This document shows, in pieces, positions 42,821 to 50,942 of a stretch of DNA of 64,000 bases. A model generated the notes under the pieces. The model was not told the origin of the DNA and searched no databases. It saw nothing but the letters and a program-made list of their open reading frames with translations. The stretch spans positions 124,001 to 188,000 of the forward strand of contig NZ_JABWGO010000002.1 of the NCBI RefSeq assembly GCF_013363995.1, read 5' to 3'. The DNA is from Nonomuraea rhodomycinica. Lineage in GTDB: Bacteria; Actinomycetota; Actinomycetes; Streptosporangiales; Streptosporangiaceae. The position numbers and the translations under genes were made by a program. How positions within the stretch are numbered: position 1 is the first letter of the stretch; each line of letters opens with the position of its first letter.

Positions 42821-43672
42821 ATGAGCGCAGTGAAACTCGACGGCAAGGCCACCGCCGCCCGCATCAAGACAGACCTCACCAAGCGGGTGGCCGCGCTCAA
42901 GGAGCGAGGTGTCACGCCCGGCCTCGGCACCGTCCTCGTCGGCGACGACCCCGGCAGCCAGATCTACGTCGCGGGCAAGCACCGCGACTGCGCCGAGGTC
43001 GGCATCGCCTCCATCCGCGTCGACCTGCCCGAGACCGCCACGCAGGCCGACGTCGAGGCCGCCATCGACGAGCTCAACGCCTCGCCCGCCTGCACCGGCT
43101 ACATCGTCCAGCTCCCGCTGCCCAAGCACCTCGACACGATGGCGCTGCTGGAGCGCATGGACCCGGCCAAGGACGCCGACGGCCTGCACCCGGTCAACCT
43201 CGGCCGGCTCGTCCACATGGTCGACGCTCCGCTGCCCTGCACGCCCCACGGCATCGTGCTGCTCCTGCAGGAGTACGGCGTGCCCATCAAGGGCGCCGAG
43301 GTGGCCGTGGTGGGCCGCGGCATCACCGTGGGCCGCTCGCTCGGCCTGCTGCTCACCCGCCGCAGCGAGAACGCCACCGTGACCCTCTGCCACACCGGCA
43401 CCCAGGACCTCGCGGGCCATGTCCGCCGGGCCGACATCGTCGTCGCCGCGGCCGGCGTCCCCGACCTCATCACCCGCGACATGGTCAAGCCCGGCGCGGC
43501 CGTCCTCGACGTGGGCGTCTCCCGCGTCAACGGCAAGATCGCCGGCGACGTGGCGGCGGACGTCGAGGAGGTGGCGGGCTTCCTCACCCCGAACCCGGGC
43601 GGCGTGGGGCCGATGACGCGCGCGCTGCTGCTGTCCAACGTGGTGGAGGCCGCCGAGAAGGCCCTCGCGTAG
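42821..43672 (+). CDS. folD: Methylene-THF dehydrogenase / cyclohydrolase
   Basis: Bifunctional one-carbon enzyme making 10-formyl-THF, the cofactor used by PurN and PurH just upstream. The 283-residue protein shows [17 protein letters not shown] with the catalytic Lys, [12 protein letters not shown], the NADP loop [16 protein letters not shown], and [10 protein letters not shown] near the end. ATG 42821 has GGAAGGAT upstream. Grouping of folD with purN and purH is common in actinomycetes. Confidence 0.95.
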   Translation: MSAVKLDGKATAARIKTDLTKRVAALKERGVTPGLGTVLVGDDPGSQIYVAGKHRDCAEVGIASIRVDLPETATQADVEAAIDELNASPACTGYIVQLPLPKHLDTMALLERMDPAKDADGLHPVNLGRLVHMVDAPLPCTPHGIVLLLQEYGVPIKGAEVAVVGRGITVGRSLGLLLTRRSENATVTLCHTGTQDLAGHVRRADIVVAAAGVPDLITRDMVKPGAAVLDVGVSRVNGKIAGDVAADVEEVAGFLTPNPGGVGPMTRALLLSNVVEAAEKALA

Positions 43673-43685
43673 GTCCAGGGCTTAA

Positions 43686-43706
43686 AGGCTTCAGGCTTCA
43701 GGCTTC
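43686..43706. repeat. 7-bp tandem repeat, three copies, after folD
   Basis: AGGCTTC three times in a row starting 14 bp after the folD stop. It is short but follows the same pattern of tandem duplications after gene ends. Confidence 0.85.
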
Positions 43707-43795
43707 ACGGCAAGGCCCTCACGAAGGGGCGCTTCGCGCAAAGGGCTCGGACAGCGCATCCCAGGGGGCATCACGCCCCCTTCGACCCCCCCCCA

Positions 43796-43870
43796 AAGGC
43801 ATGGCCCTCGCTCCGCTCGGACGTTCCGAGCGGGGCTCCGCCCCGCACCCCGACCGGGGGCCTCCCGGCC
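43796..43870. repeat. Dispersed intergenic repeat, copy 1, with two hairpins
   Basis: A 75-bp block that matches 46426-46500 in the same orientation with only three mismatches. It contains two stems: GCTCGGA/TCCGAGC (43815-43831) and CGGGGC/GCCCCG (43831-43845). Homology extends weakly beyond both ends. It lies upstream of the NUDIX gene and may be a mobile or structural REP-like element. Confidence 0.88.
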
Positions 43871-43904
43871 CCCGGACCCCCGGCCCCAGCCCGGAGGGCG
43901 CCCG

Positions 43905-44336
43905 ATGGATCACCACAGCGCGCAGCACTCGGTCAGCGTGGCAGGTGTGATCATTGACGACCAGGGCCGCGCACTCCTCACGCAACGCCGCGACAACGGC
44001 CACTGGGAAGCCCCTGGCGGCGTCCTGGAACGTGACGAGGACATCACCACGGGCCTCCTCCGCGAGATCCATGAAGAAACCGGCCTGGATGTCGAACCCG
44101 TCGGCCTGACCGGTGTCTACAAGAACATGACCCGCGGCATCGTCGCCCTGGTCTTCCGCTGCAAGGTCATCGGCGGCCGGCTCACCGAGACCGACGAGAC
44201 CCGCGCCTTCCGTTGGGTCACGGAGAAAGAGGTCCGGGAGCTCGCGTCCGAGGCATTCGCCGTCCGGGTCCTTGATGCCATGCACCATGTCCAGGTGCCT
44301 GCCATCCGCAGCCACGACGGCATTCGTCTGCTCTGA
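43905..44336 (+). CDS. NUDIX hydrolase
   Basis: Pyrophosphohydrolase of 143 residues acting on a nucleoside diphosphate derivative. The complete Nudix box GX5EX7REUXEEXGU is present (GVLERDE ... LLREIHEETGL, about residues 39-61). GGAGGG at 43892-43897 supports ATG 43905. It sits just downstream of the dispersed repeat and is convergent with a TetR gene. In streptosporangial genomes such NUDIX genes often stand beside XRE regulators; none is intact here. Substrate unknown. Confidence 0.85.
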   Translation: MDHHSAQHSVSVAGVIIDDQGRALLTQRRDNGHWEAPGGVLERDEDITTGLLREIHEETGLDVEPVGLTGVYKNMTRGIVALVFRCKVIGGRLTETDETRAFRWVTEKEVRELASEAFAVRVLDAMHHVQVPAIRSHDGIRLL

Positions 44337-44447
44337 CCGGGATGGCGCTACGAGCGAGTCAGGGTCTCAACCGCGTCGTCCCGCCGCTGGCCTGAGCCTT
44401 GTGTGCCGGCGGCGCGGGGCCGTGGAAGCTTGTGAGAAGCGGGTGAA

Positions 44448-45095
44448 TCAGCTGGCGGCGTAGTCGGACAAAGCGGGTTCCAGCAGGTCGAAGGCTTGGG
44501 TGGCTTCGGCGGCGATGATGTCGGCGATCTGGTGGTTGGGGTGTCCGGCGATCGTGAGGGTCTGGATGCGCTGGAACAGCACGCGGTGGACGCCGCCCAG
44601 CAGGCCGGCGACGGTCTGGACGGTGATGTCGCCGGGCTGCGCGCCGGTCGCCTCGGCGAGCGCCCCCGCCAGGTGGTGTTCGCGCTGGTCGTGCAGGCCT
44701 CGTAGGCAGACGGTCAGGGTCGGGCTGTCGGCGATCATGCGGGCGAACTCCTGACCGGAGAACCCGGCGACCGGGTCCTGGGCGGCTACGGCGTCGGCGA
44801 ATGCGCGGCGCAGCGCGGCCAGCGCCGATTCCCCCGGGTGCCGAGTTGCGACGGTGCGGGCCAGGGAGGCGGCGAACTCCTCCTGGTGATCCAGGGTCAG
44901 GTCTTCCTTGCGGGCGAAGTAGTTGGTGACGGTCTTCTTGGCGACCCGGGCGGCGGTGGCGATCTCGGCGATGGTCGTCTGCTCGAACCCCTGGGCGATG
45001 AACAGCCGGGTCGCGTGGTCGGAGATGAGCTGCCGGGTCTCCTGCTTCTTGGTCTCGCGGAGCCCGGTGGCGGGGGCGGCGGTCTGAGTAGCCAT
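44448..45095 (-). CDS. TetR-family repressor
   Basis: One-component regulator of 215 residues. The N-terminal HTH (about 15-62) contains TRQLISDHATRLFIAQGFEQ and VAKKTVTNYFARKEDL. The C-terminal domain binds an unknown ligand. It is divergent from a small VOC gene, and the gap holds an AT-rich palindrome (45152-45174) over a -10 box, so it likely represses that gene and itself. Confidence 0.88.
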   Translation of the reverse strand: MATQTAAPATGLRETKKQETRQLISDHATRLFIAQGFEQTTIAEIATAARVAKKTVTNYFARKEDLTLDHQEEFAASLARTVATRHPGESALAALRRAFADAVAAQDPVAGFSGQEFARMIADSPTLTVCLRGLHDQREHHLAGALAEATGAQPGDITVQTVAGLLGGVHRVLFQRIQTLTIAGHPNHQIADIIAAEATQAFDLLEPALSDYAAS

Positions 45096-45126
45096 GACGA
45101 AATCTTACCCTGGTAGCATCTTTATG

Positions 45127-45156
45127 TTGACACTCTTCGCGACTCCAGGCTAAATT
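45127..45156 (+). promoter_or_regulatory. Sigma70-type promoter for the VOC gene
   Basis: TTGACA (45127-45132) and TAAATT (45151-45156) with an 18-bp spacer, pointing to the VOC gene. The -10 box overlaps the TetR palindrome, a typical repressible arrangement. Confidence 0.65.
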
Positions 45157-45174
45157 TACGTCCGTCGTAAATTT
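45152..45174. promoter_or_regulatory. Palindromic TetR operator
   Basis: Perfect 9-bp arms AAATTTACG and CGTAAATTT flank a 5-bp centre between divergent tetR and VOC genes. It is AT-rich in a GC-rich genome. Confidence 0.75.
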
Positions 45175-45208
45175 GCGACGATGGAACGCCAGTCCGAAGG
45201 GGACGCTC

Positions 45209-45376
45209 ATGCGCCGGCACACCCACGACCTCGCCCCCGTGCCCCAGCCTCAGCAGCCGCAGCGACTCCCGCTGCGCGGCGGCGCCGAACTGCGGCGGCC
45301 GCCGTCGGAGCACCGCGTCCGTACGCGGCAGCAGACCCAGGCGGCCCGCATCGTCCCCCGCCGCCGCAGCTACTGA
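45209..45376 (+). CDS. Possible 55-residue Arg/Pro/Gln-rich peptide
   Basis: A short frame starting at ATG 45209 with AAGGGGA at 45197-45203 encodes a basic peptide (RRHTHDLAPVPQPQQPQRL, then an Arg-rich end). No family is recognised. It lies between the TetR-controlled promoter and the VOC gene, so it could be the first gene of that transcript, or simply leader. Confidence 0.3.
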   Translation: MRRHTHDLAPVPQPQQPQRLPLRGGAELRRPPSEHRVRTRQQTQAARIVPRRRSY

Positions 45377-45423
45377 CCCGCACCGCGCCCCACCGCACCA
45401 GCCGCCGCACCTCAAGGAGACCC

Positions 45424-45813
45424 GTGCAGTTCACTGCCTCCACCATCTCGCTGACCGTCGACGACGTCACCGCCTCGCAGGAGTTCTTCACCACCCACCT
45501 GGGCTACGCGGGCCAGCAGGCCGCCGACGGCTTCGCTTCCCTCGCGCGGCCCGACGCCTTCGACGTCGTCCTGCTCGCCCGCGGCATCCAGGTGCTGCCG
45601 CCCGAGCAGCGCGACCAGCGCGCCGGCGGCCTGATCCTGGCGTTCACCCTCGCCGAAGGCCTGGACGAGCAGGAGAAGCGGCTGCGCGACGCCGGAGTCG
45701 AGATCACCATGCCGCTGCGCGAGGAGCCCTGGGGCGAACGCCTGTTCCAGATCGCCGACCCGAACGGCGTGATCATCCAGTTCGTCGAATGGGCCGCTGT
45801 CGACAACGGCTGA
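45424..45813 (+). CDS. VOC superfamily (glyoxalase/bleomycin-resistance-like) protein
   Basis: Small cytoplasmic protein of 129 residues built from paired beta-alpha-beta-beta-beta units. ISLTVDDVTASQEFFTTHLGY starts the first half, and the second ends with LFQIADPNGVIIQFVEW, where the conserved Glu-rich strand gives a metal ligand position. GTG 45424 follows AAGGAG. Control by the divergent TetR regulator suggests detoxification or drug binding. The substrate is unknown. Confidence 0.82.
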   Translation: MQFTASTISLTVDDVTASQEFFTTHLGYAGQQAADGFASLARPDAFDVVLLARGIQVLPPEQRDQRAGGLILAFTLAEGLDEQEKRLRDAGVEITMPLREEPWGERLFQIADPNGVIIQFVEWAAVDNG

Positions 45814-45996
45814 GCCTCTTCCGGAGAGTCCAGGACGGCCGGTGGAGCCTTCCGCTCCATCGGCCGGTTCAGGAGTGCCGGTAAGAAACGCCGAGCCGAG
45901 CTCGCCCGCGAACGCGTGACTCCGCCTGCAATCACCGCACCAAAAAGGGTGTCACCATGTCCACCGCGAACCACCAAGCCAGGAACGGCCAATCCC

Positions 45997-46380
45997 ATGA
46001 CAGAGCGCACCATCAAAGCCGGATTCGAGATCGTGAAGTTCGAGGAGTCCGTGTACGAGGAGCCCGCTGAGGGTCCGAAGCTGACTCGAGTCAGGATTCA
46101 CAAGCGCTACCAGGGCGCGATCGACGGCACAGGCGTCGCCGAGGTGCTCACCGCGCAGGGTACGGCGGGCGGCGGCTACGTGGCCTCCGAAAGAATCGAG
46201 GGCACGCTGGACGGCCGGCGCGGCACCTTCGTCATCCAGCACGGCGGCCTGGCCGACGGGCCCGACCAGTCCAGCTACGGAAGCATCGTCCCCCATTCCG
46301 GGACCGGGGGGCTGGCCGGGATCTCCGGTCAGGCGATGGAGTTCGAGTTCCAGGTGCTCACGCTCATCTACACGCTGTGA
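45997..46380 (+). CDS. DUF3224 protein
   Basis: Single-domain 127-residue protein. The beta-barrel-like pattern FEIVKFEESVYEEP, VRIHKRYQGAIDGTGVAEVL, RIEGTLDGRRGTFVIQHGG and PHSGTGGLAGISGQ matches DUF3224 (allene-oxide-cyclase-barrel-like) proteins common in actinomycetes. Function is not known. It follows the VOC gene by about 180 bp and is followed by the second copy of the dispersed repeat. Confidence 0.82.
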   Translation: MTERTIKAGFEIVKFEESVYEEPAEGPKLTRVRIHKRYQGAIDGTGVAEVLTAQGTAGGGYVASERIEGTLDGRRGTFVIQHGGLADGPDQSSYGSIVPHSGTGGLAGISGQAMEFEFQVLTLIYTL

Positions 46381-46425
46381 CGCCTCGGGGCGCCGGACTC
46401 CATCGCGACCCGGCGCCGCCCCCCG

Positions 46426-46500
46426 AAGGCATGGCCCTCGCTCCGCTCGGACGTCCCGAGCGGGGCTCCGCCCCGCACCCCGACCGGTGGCCTGCCGGCC
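46426..46500. repeat. Dispersed intergenic repeat, copy 2
   Basis: 75-bp block with three mismatches to 43796-43870, same orientation. The first hairpin has one changed base pair (CCCGAGC instead of TCCGAGC), the second (CGGGGC/GCCCCG) is intact. It lies 45 bp after the DUF3224 stop. Confidence 0.88.
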
Positions 46501-46689
46501 CCCGGCCCCCGGCCTCGGCCATGGACCGGTCAGGGGCCTCCGTACCCCCATCGCGTGGGCCTGGGCCGCAGCATGAGTGCGTTTGCGCCAGGCGTGCTGA
46601 CCTGGCCCGCGTCAATGGTCACCCCATCGAGGTAACCGATTGGTCAAGGCCCCCGCACACCGTTGCGAGGTCGCATACCACCGCGAGAT

Positions 46690-46885
46690 GGCCGGGCTCC
46701 GCCTGACAGCGCGTCATCCCCTTCGTCTTCTTCGCGGTGAGTTCGTCCACGACACGCTGCCCGCGCTCCACCTGGCTCAACCAACTCTCGAACTGGCCGA
46801 CGAGACCGGAAGGGACCGCCTGGGGCGGTCCACGAAGACGGCGTGCCAGAGCCATCCGCCGGCCGATCCCCCCGCGAGCGTCCAT
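46690..46885 (-). pseudogene. Remnant of an XRE-family HTH regulator
   Basis: The minus-strand reading gives MALARRLRG..., then GLVGQFESWLSQVERGQR. This is recognisable as the first HTH segment of the large actinomycete XRE regulator family (normally with GQSESWLSQVERG). The sequence then runs into DELTAKKTKG and loses similarity, and the normal 250-400-residue body is missing. It looks like a decayed 5' fragment. No ribosome site is seen. Confidence 0.55.
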
Positions 46886-46998
46886 GCCATCACCCCTGTG
46901 TCAGTCGTCCCCCCACAACGGCGCCTGCATGACGCGTTCACCCGTCCGAATACGAAACTGATGTTGCGTAATTCTTGAGACGCCTGTAGCGTCTATTT

Positions 46999-47014
46999 CG
47001 CTACCTCGGTAGCG
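46999..47014. promoter_or_regulatory. Palindromic operator for the downstream tetR-cupin operon
   Basis: CGCTACC and GGTAGCG flank TC, 15 bp before the tetR start. A further GTAGCG half-site overlaps upstream (46986-46991). It is likely the autorepression site. Confidence 0.72.
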
Positions 47015-47029
47015 GAATGGGAGGACAAG

Positions 47030-47629
47030 ATGACACCTCGCGGACGCCCGCGTGACACGGAGGTGGACGAGCGTGTGCTGCGCATCGCCGCCGCCCTGAT
47101 CTTCGAGCGCGGCTACGCAGGCCTGTCCATCGACGAGGTGGCCGAGCAGGCGGGCGTGGCCAAGACCACGCTGTACCGTCGCTGGCCGACCAAGGATCAC
47201 TTGGCCGTCGCGGTGGTGGCCCGGCTGCAGGCCGACCACGAGATCACCGAGACCGGCGACATCCGAGCCGACCTCGTCGACAACCTGGACAAGATCGCCG
47301 CCGCGCTCAACCGCATGCGCGCCGCGGGCGGCCGCGAAAGCCCGTCCGCGGGGGTCGCCGGCGAGCTCGTGGCGGCCGCGGCCCGGCACGAGGACATCGG
47401 CAGGCTGGCCCGCGAGCAGTACGCCGCGCGCAACGCCCTCGGGCTCGCCCTGATCGAGCGGGCACGCGTGCGCGGCGAGCTGCGCGCCGACGTGGACGCC
47501 GAGGCGCTGTTCGACCAGCTGGCCGGCGCCCTCTACTACCGAGTACTGATCACAGGAGCGCCGGTCGACCGAGCCTACGCCGAACGGCTCGTGGCCTCCG
47601 CGCTCGAAGGGAGCCTGGCATGTCAATGA
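47030..47629 (+). CDS. TetR-family regulator
   Basis: Regulator of 199 residues. The HTH (about 10-57) has RIAAALIFERGYAGLSIDEVAEQ and VAKTTLYRRWPTKDHL. The C-terminal half matches the TetR_C group that follows this type of N-terminus. GGGAGGAC at 47019-47026 places ATG 47030. It overlaps the cupin gene by 10 nt and carries a palindromic operator upstream, so it probably represses its own operon. Confidence 0.9.
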   Translation: MTPRGRPRDTEVDERVLRIAAALIFERGYAGLSIDEVAEQAGVAKTTLYRRWPTKDHLAVAVVARLQADHEITETGDIRADLVDNLDKIAAALNRMRAAGGRESPSAGVAGELVAAAARHEDIGRLAREQYAARNALGLALIERARVRGELRADVDAEALFDQLAGALYYRVLITGAPVDRAYAERLVASALEGSLACQ

Positions 47630-48108
47630 TCGTAGAAACGGCCGTCGTCCGCGAGATCGACGCCGAGACCATCATCTCGCCCACAGCCACCGGACGACTG
47701 CTGCTCGACTCCAGCGACACCGGCGGCGCGCTGAGCACCATCAGGATGACGCTCGCCGAAGGCGCGGACGGCGCCGTGCCCCACCACCACGCCACCTCGA
47801 CCGAGCTGTTCTACATCCTGGCGGGCAAGGCCCGCGTCCTGGCGGGCGAGGAGATCGTGACCTTGGAGGCGGGTGACGTGGCGGCCGTGCCCCCGCTGAC
47901 GCCCCACGCCTTCGCCGCCGCCCCCGGCCACACCGCCGACCTCCTCGTCATCGTCGCCCCCGGCATCCAGCGCTTCGAGTACTTCCGCCTGCTCGACCGC
48001 CTGCGCAGGGGCGAGGCCACTCTCGACGAACTGCTGGCCTCTCAGGAGCTGTACGACAACCACTTCCTCGACAGTCCTGTCTGGACACGCGACCGCCAGG
48101 CGTCCTGA
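47620..48108 (+). CDS. Cupin-domain protein
   Basis: Single cupin of 162 residues, cytoplasmic. The metal-binding first motif is in GAVPHHHATSTELFYILAGKA (His-His and Glu) and the second in PPLTPHAFAA. These point to a metal-dependent dioxygenase, isomerase or storage-like protein of unknown substrate. ATG 47620 lies inside the end of tetR, with GAAGGGAG upstream. It is followed 29 bp later by the DUF4267 gene, so a three-gene operon is likely. Confidence 0.84.
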   Translation: MSMIVETAVVREIDAETIISPTATGRLLLDSSDTGGALSTIRMTLAEGADGAVPHHHATSTELFYILAGKARVLAGEEIVTLEAGDVAAVPPLTPHAFAAAPGHTADLLVIVAPGIQRFEYFRLLDRLRRGEATLDELLASQELYDNHFLDSPVWTRDRQAS

Positions 48109-48137
48109 CCCCCCACCAGCATCAAGGGAGCTGCTTG

Positions 48138-48560
48138 ATGTCCGCAAAACTGCCCTCTCGTACCACGATCGGTACTGTTCTCGCTTTCGTCGGCGCCCTG
48201 TTCATCGGCTATGTCGGGGTGAATTACCTGCTGGCTCCCGAATCCATGGCGCCCAACTTCGGCCTGCCGAGCTGGCCGCACGGCGAAGGTGCGGGGTTCC
48301 TTGCCGTCAAGGGAGCCCGGGACCTGGCGTCCGGCCTGGTGATCCTCACGGTCCTGGTGACAGGCAACCGCCGCGTCCTGGGGTGGGTCATGCTGGCTAC
48401 GGCGCTCACCCCGATCGGCGACATGTTCATCGTGCTGCTCTCCGGCGGAAGTGCCGCGACCGCCTTCAGCGTGCACGGCGCCACTGCCGCGGCGGTCATC
48501 CTCGCCGGCGGCCTCCTGCTCGGCGGTTCCCGGACCCCGTCGCCGCAACCCGTCGTCTGA
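48138..48560 (+). CDS. DUF4267 membrane protein
   Basis: Membrane protein of 140 residues with four predicted helices (TIGTVLAFVGALFIGYVGV, GLVILTVLVTG, VMLATALTPIGDMFIVLL, AAAVILAGGLLLGG). The Ala/Gly pattern around GFLAVKGARDLASGL is typical of DUF4267. AAGGGAG at 48124-48130 precedes ATG 48138. It is the third gene of the tetR-cupin unit. The function of the family is unknown. Confidence 0.8.
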   Translation: MSAKLPSRTTIGTVLAFVGALFIGYVGVNYLLAPESMAPNFGLPSWPHGEGAGFLAVKGARDLASGLVILTVLVTGNRRVLGWVMLATALTPIGDMFIVLLSGGSAATAFSVHGATAAAVILAGGLLLGGSRTPSPQPVV

Positions 48561-48875
48561 CGGCCGACCCGACAGCGCGGATTCCGGCGGCGGCTTTGGG
48601 CCCGCGGTGCTACGAAGCGCCGGAGACGGTCGCCGCTCGGGAGCCGGAGATTTGCGATGTCGTCTGCGTGGCGGAGGCGCCTGCGCACACGGCCGCGGCC
48701 CGGGTGACACCGTCGGGAGTACTTCCGGTGCTGTAGCGGCGCGGAATCTACGGTGGTGGGAGTAGCGCGTACCGTCTCCGGCCGTACGACGACGGCGGCA
48801 AGCGTGGGCGGCGAGGATCGAGGCTCACCTGATCCGCTGGTGAACGCAGGGCCTCTCTCACTCCAAGGAAGCTTC
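48561..48875. other. 315-bp intergenic stretch
   Basis: No gene, repeat or clear hairpin seen. It presumably contains the promoter of the SnoaL-like gene. The only signal found is AAGGAAG just before 48876. Confidence 0.6.
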
Positions 48876-49283
48876 ATGGGCATCGGCTCCGAGCGCGACC
48901 TCGCCGACTTTCTGATCACCTACACCCGGGACATGGCGGTCTCCGACGAGGAGCCCGGCGCGATCCTCGACCGCTACTTCGTTCCGGACTTCGAGTACTG
49001 CAACGACGGGCTCGTGATCGACCGGCAGCGCATGATCGATCATGTCCGCCCTGTCCGTAAGAATGTCGACAAAGAGGCGATGACCGCTGACGGCTGGTCT
49101 GGTGTCGAGATCCACGAGGCGCTGGTCTCGGGTGACCGGATCGCGGCCAGATGGACCTTGCGTACCACGTTGCGCAAGGGCAAGACCTTCGCGGCGGAGA
49201 TCTACATGTTCGGCCACCTGGCGGCAGACGGTCGGATCCGTCGGATCGACCAGATCAGCAAGCAGTTGGAAGCGGCGCAGTAG
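48876..49283 (+). CDS. SnoaL-like / NTF2-fold protein
   Basis: 135-residue protein with the cone-shaped NTF2 fold pattern: an N-terminal helix (LADFLITYTRDMAVS), ILDRYFVPDFEYCNDG, and a C-terminal beta sheet (ARWTLRTTLRKGKTFAAEIYMFGHL, shown in part). These resemble polyketide cyclases and hydratases or ligand-binding proteins. ATG 48876 has AAGGAAG upstream. It is monocistronic and convergent with the alpha/beta hydrolase. Substrate not predictable. Confidence 0.75.
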   Translation: MGIGSERDLADFLITYTRDMAVSDEEPGAILDRYFVPDFEYCNDGLVIDRQRMIDHVRPVRKNVDKEAMTADGWSGVEIHEALVSGDRIAARWTLRTTLRKGKTFAAEIYMFGHLAADGRIRRIDQISKQLEAAQ

Positions 49284-49344
49284 CCAGGTCGGTCGAGGGA
49301 CCGCCAAGGGCGGCGGACCCCTCGGTGCGGTGACGCCGGTGCGA

Positions 49345-50247
49345 TCAGTGGTTCCGCGCGCTCGGGCGCGTCGCGAGGGTGGTGATGAAGGTGGCGATCT
49401 CGTCGGGGTTCTCTTCGGCCATGAAGTGTCCGGATGTGGTCGGCTGGTAGGTCAGGTCCGGCGCCCAGGCCCGCCACAGCGATGCGGCGTCGAAGCCGAG
49501 CTGGGAGCCCCAGTCCTGCGAGATGACGCCGACCGGCATCGCGAGCTGCGCGCCACGCTCACGGTCGGCTCGATCCATCTCGAGATCGATGCTCGCGCTG
49601 GCCCGGTAGTCGGCCACGATGGAGTCGATCGCGGCGGCCGAGCTGTCGATGTAGTAGGCGCGCTCCTCACGGGTGAAAGTCGTGCCGCTGGGGTCCCATG
49701 CGTCCAGGAAGGAGCCGAAGAACTCCGGAGCGACTGCGCGGATCATCTTCTCGGGAAGCCCGATGGGCTGAGCCATCAGGTACAGGTGCCAGGCGATCTT
49801 GGCGTCGACTCCCCGCAGAACGGCCCACGTGTCGAGGGTGGGCAGGACGTCGAGGATCCCCAGGTGGTCCACGACGGCGGGGTGGTCCAATCCTGCGCGG
49901 ACGGCGACCAGCGCGCCGCGGTCGTGCCCGACGAGCCCGAAGTGGTCCACGCCGAGGGCGGACGCGACCGTCACGATGTCCTGAGCCATCGTGCGCTTGG
50001 AGTACGTGGCGGGGTCACTCCCGTCCGGCTTGTCGCTGTCGCCGTATCCGCGCAGGTCGGGGACGATGACCGTGTGGTCGTCAGCGAGCCTCGCAGCGAC
50101 GTGGCGCCACATGTAGTGGGTCTGCGGGAACCCGTGCAGCAGGACCACTGCCGGCCCGCTCCCGCCGACGGCGACGTTGAGGTTGACGCCGTCGGCGCCG
50201 GGGACGGTCCGGTAGTCGAAGCCGCTGATCGTCAGTCGGGTGGTCAT
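49345..50247 (-). CDS. Alpha/beta hydrolase, haloacetate dehalogenase-like
   Basis: 300-residue cytoplasmic hydrolase. The oxyanion-hole HGFPQTHYMWR precedes PDLRGYGDSDKP, and the nucleophile elbow GHDRGA carries an Asp instead of Ser. The catalytic His lies in SGHFMAEE near the end. An Asp nucleophile with this HGFPQ start is typical of haloacetate dehalogenases and some epoxide hydrolases. It overlaps the upstream tetR by 4 nt, so it is likely induced by the ligand of that repressor. Confidence 0.84.
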   Translation of the reverse strand: MTTRLTISGFDYRTVPGADGVNLNVAVGGSGPAVVLLHGFPQTHYMWRHVAARLADDHTVIVPDLRGYGDSDKPDGSDPATYSKRTMAQDIVTVASALGVDHFGLVGHDRGALVAVRAGLDHPAVVDHLGILDVLPTLDTWAVLRGVDAKIAWHLYLMAQPIGLPEKMIRAVAPEFFGSFLDAWDPSGTTFTREERAYYIDSSAAAIDSIVADYRASASIDLEMDRADRERGAQLAMPVGVISQDWGSQLGFDAASLWRAWAPDLTYQPTTSGHFMAEENPDEIATFITTLATRPSARNH

Positions 50248-50942
50248 GCGTTCTCCTTCGTGTCAGGCGCGGCGATCTCATGGCCGGCGGGGGCCGGGTG
50301 GCCGGAGAAGATCCCGGCGGGCAGGGGGGCCCGCCCGGCCGAGGCCTTCAGGGCTGGGATGACGATGGTGTCGACGAGTGCGGACAGGTACTCCTCGTCG
50401 ACTGCGAGGTCGTTGACCCGTCGCAGCAGGAGGGCGGCGCCGACCACCTCCTCGAAGGCGAATGGATCCGCGCCGTCGGGCAGCTCGCCGCGTGCGATCG
50501 CGGCGTCGATGACCTGTCGCGGCAACCGAGCTCCTGTCGGGCCGACGGCGTTCTCGATGGCCTCGCACAGGTCCGGGTCCTCCAGACCCGCCTGCAAGAG
50601 CAGCATCGCGGTCTGACTGTCCGCGGCGCGCATGGTCTGGTCCAGGCGCCGGCACAGGCTCAACACGTCCCCGCGCAGGGTGCCCGTGTCGATCGGCTCG
50701 CCGGCCTCGCGCTGTGCGGGCCCGGCCTTGACCGCGGCGATCACCATCTCCCGCTTGGACGCCCACCGTCGATACAGGCTCGCCTTGGATGTCTGGCACC
50801 GTCGGGCGACCTCCTCGAAGGACACCCCCTCGTAACCGGACTCCGCCAGCACCTCCAGTACGACAGCAGTGATCCGCTGATCCAGAGCCGCGTCACGGGG
50901 ACGGCCGCGCGCCGCCCCCTCGACATTATTCCGATACGTCAC
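50244..50942 (-). CDS. TetR-family regulator
   Basis: 232-residue regulator with HTH at about 20-68 (ITAVVLEVLAESGYEGVSF, QTSKASLYRRWASKREM). The C-terminal domain holds an Ala/Leu-rich helix bundle. The only good start, GTG 50940-50942, lies inside a palindrome (arms 50932-50938 and 50947-50953), so transcription may be leaderless and directly blocked by the repressor. It is translationally coupled to the dehalogenase-like gene. Confidence 0.86.
   Translation of the reverse strand: MTYRNNVEGAARGRPRDAALDQRITAVVLEVLAESGYEGVSFEEVARRCQTSKASLYRRWASKREMVIAAVKAGPAQREAGEPIDTGTLRGDVLSLCRRLDQTMRAADSQTAMLLLQAGLEDPDLCEAIENAVGPTGARLPRQVIDAAIARGELPDGADPFAFEEVVGAALLLRRVNDLAVDEEYLSALVDTIVIPALKASAGRAPLPAGIFSGHPAPAGHEIAAPDTKENA

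Larger units (their letters stand above)
46381..47029. other. 649-bp gap: dispersed repeat, gene remnant and operator
   Basis: Holds the second dispersed repeat copy (46426-46500), a broken XRE regulator remnant (about 46690-46885, minus strand) and the palindromic operator before the next tetR (46999-47014). No intact gene is supportable. Confidence 0.7.

Noticed and set aside
46640..46978. 112-codon plus-strand frame before tetR
   Set aside because: It is antisense to the XRE remnant and has no motif of its own.
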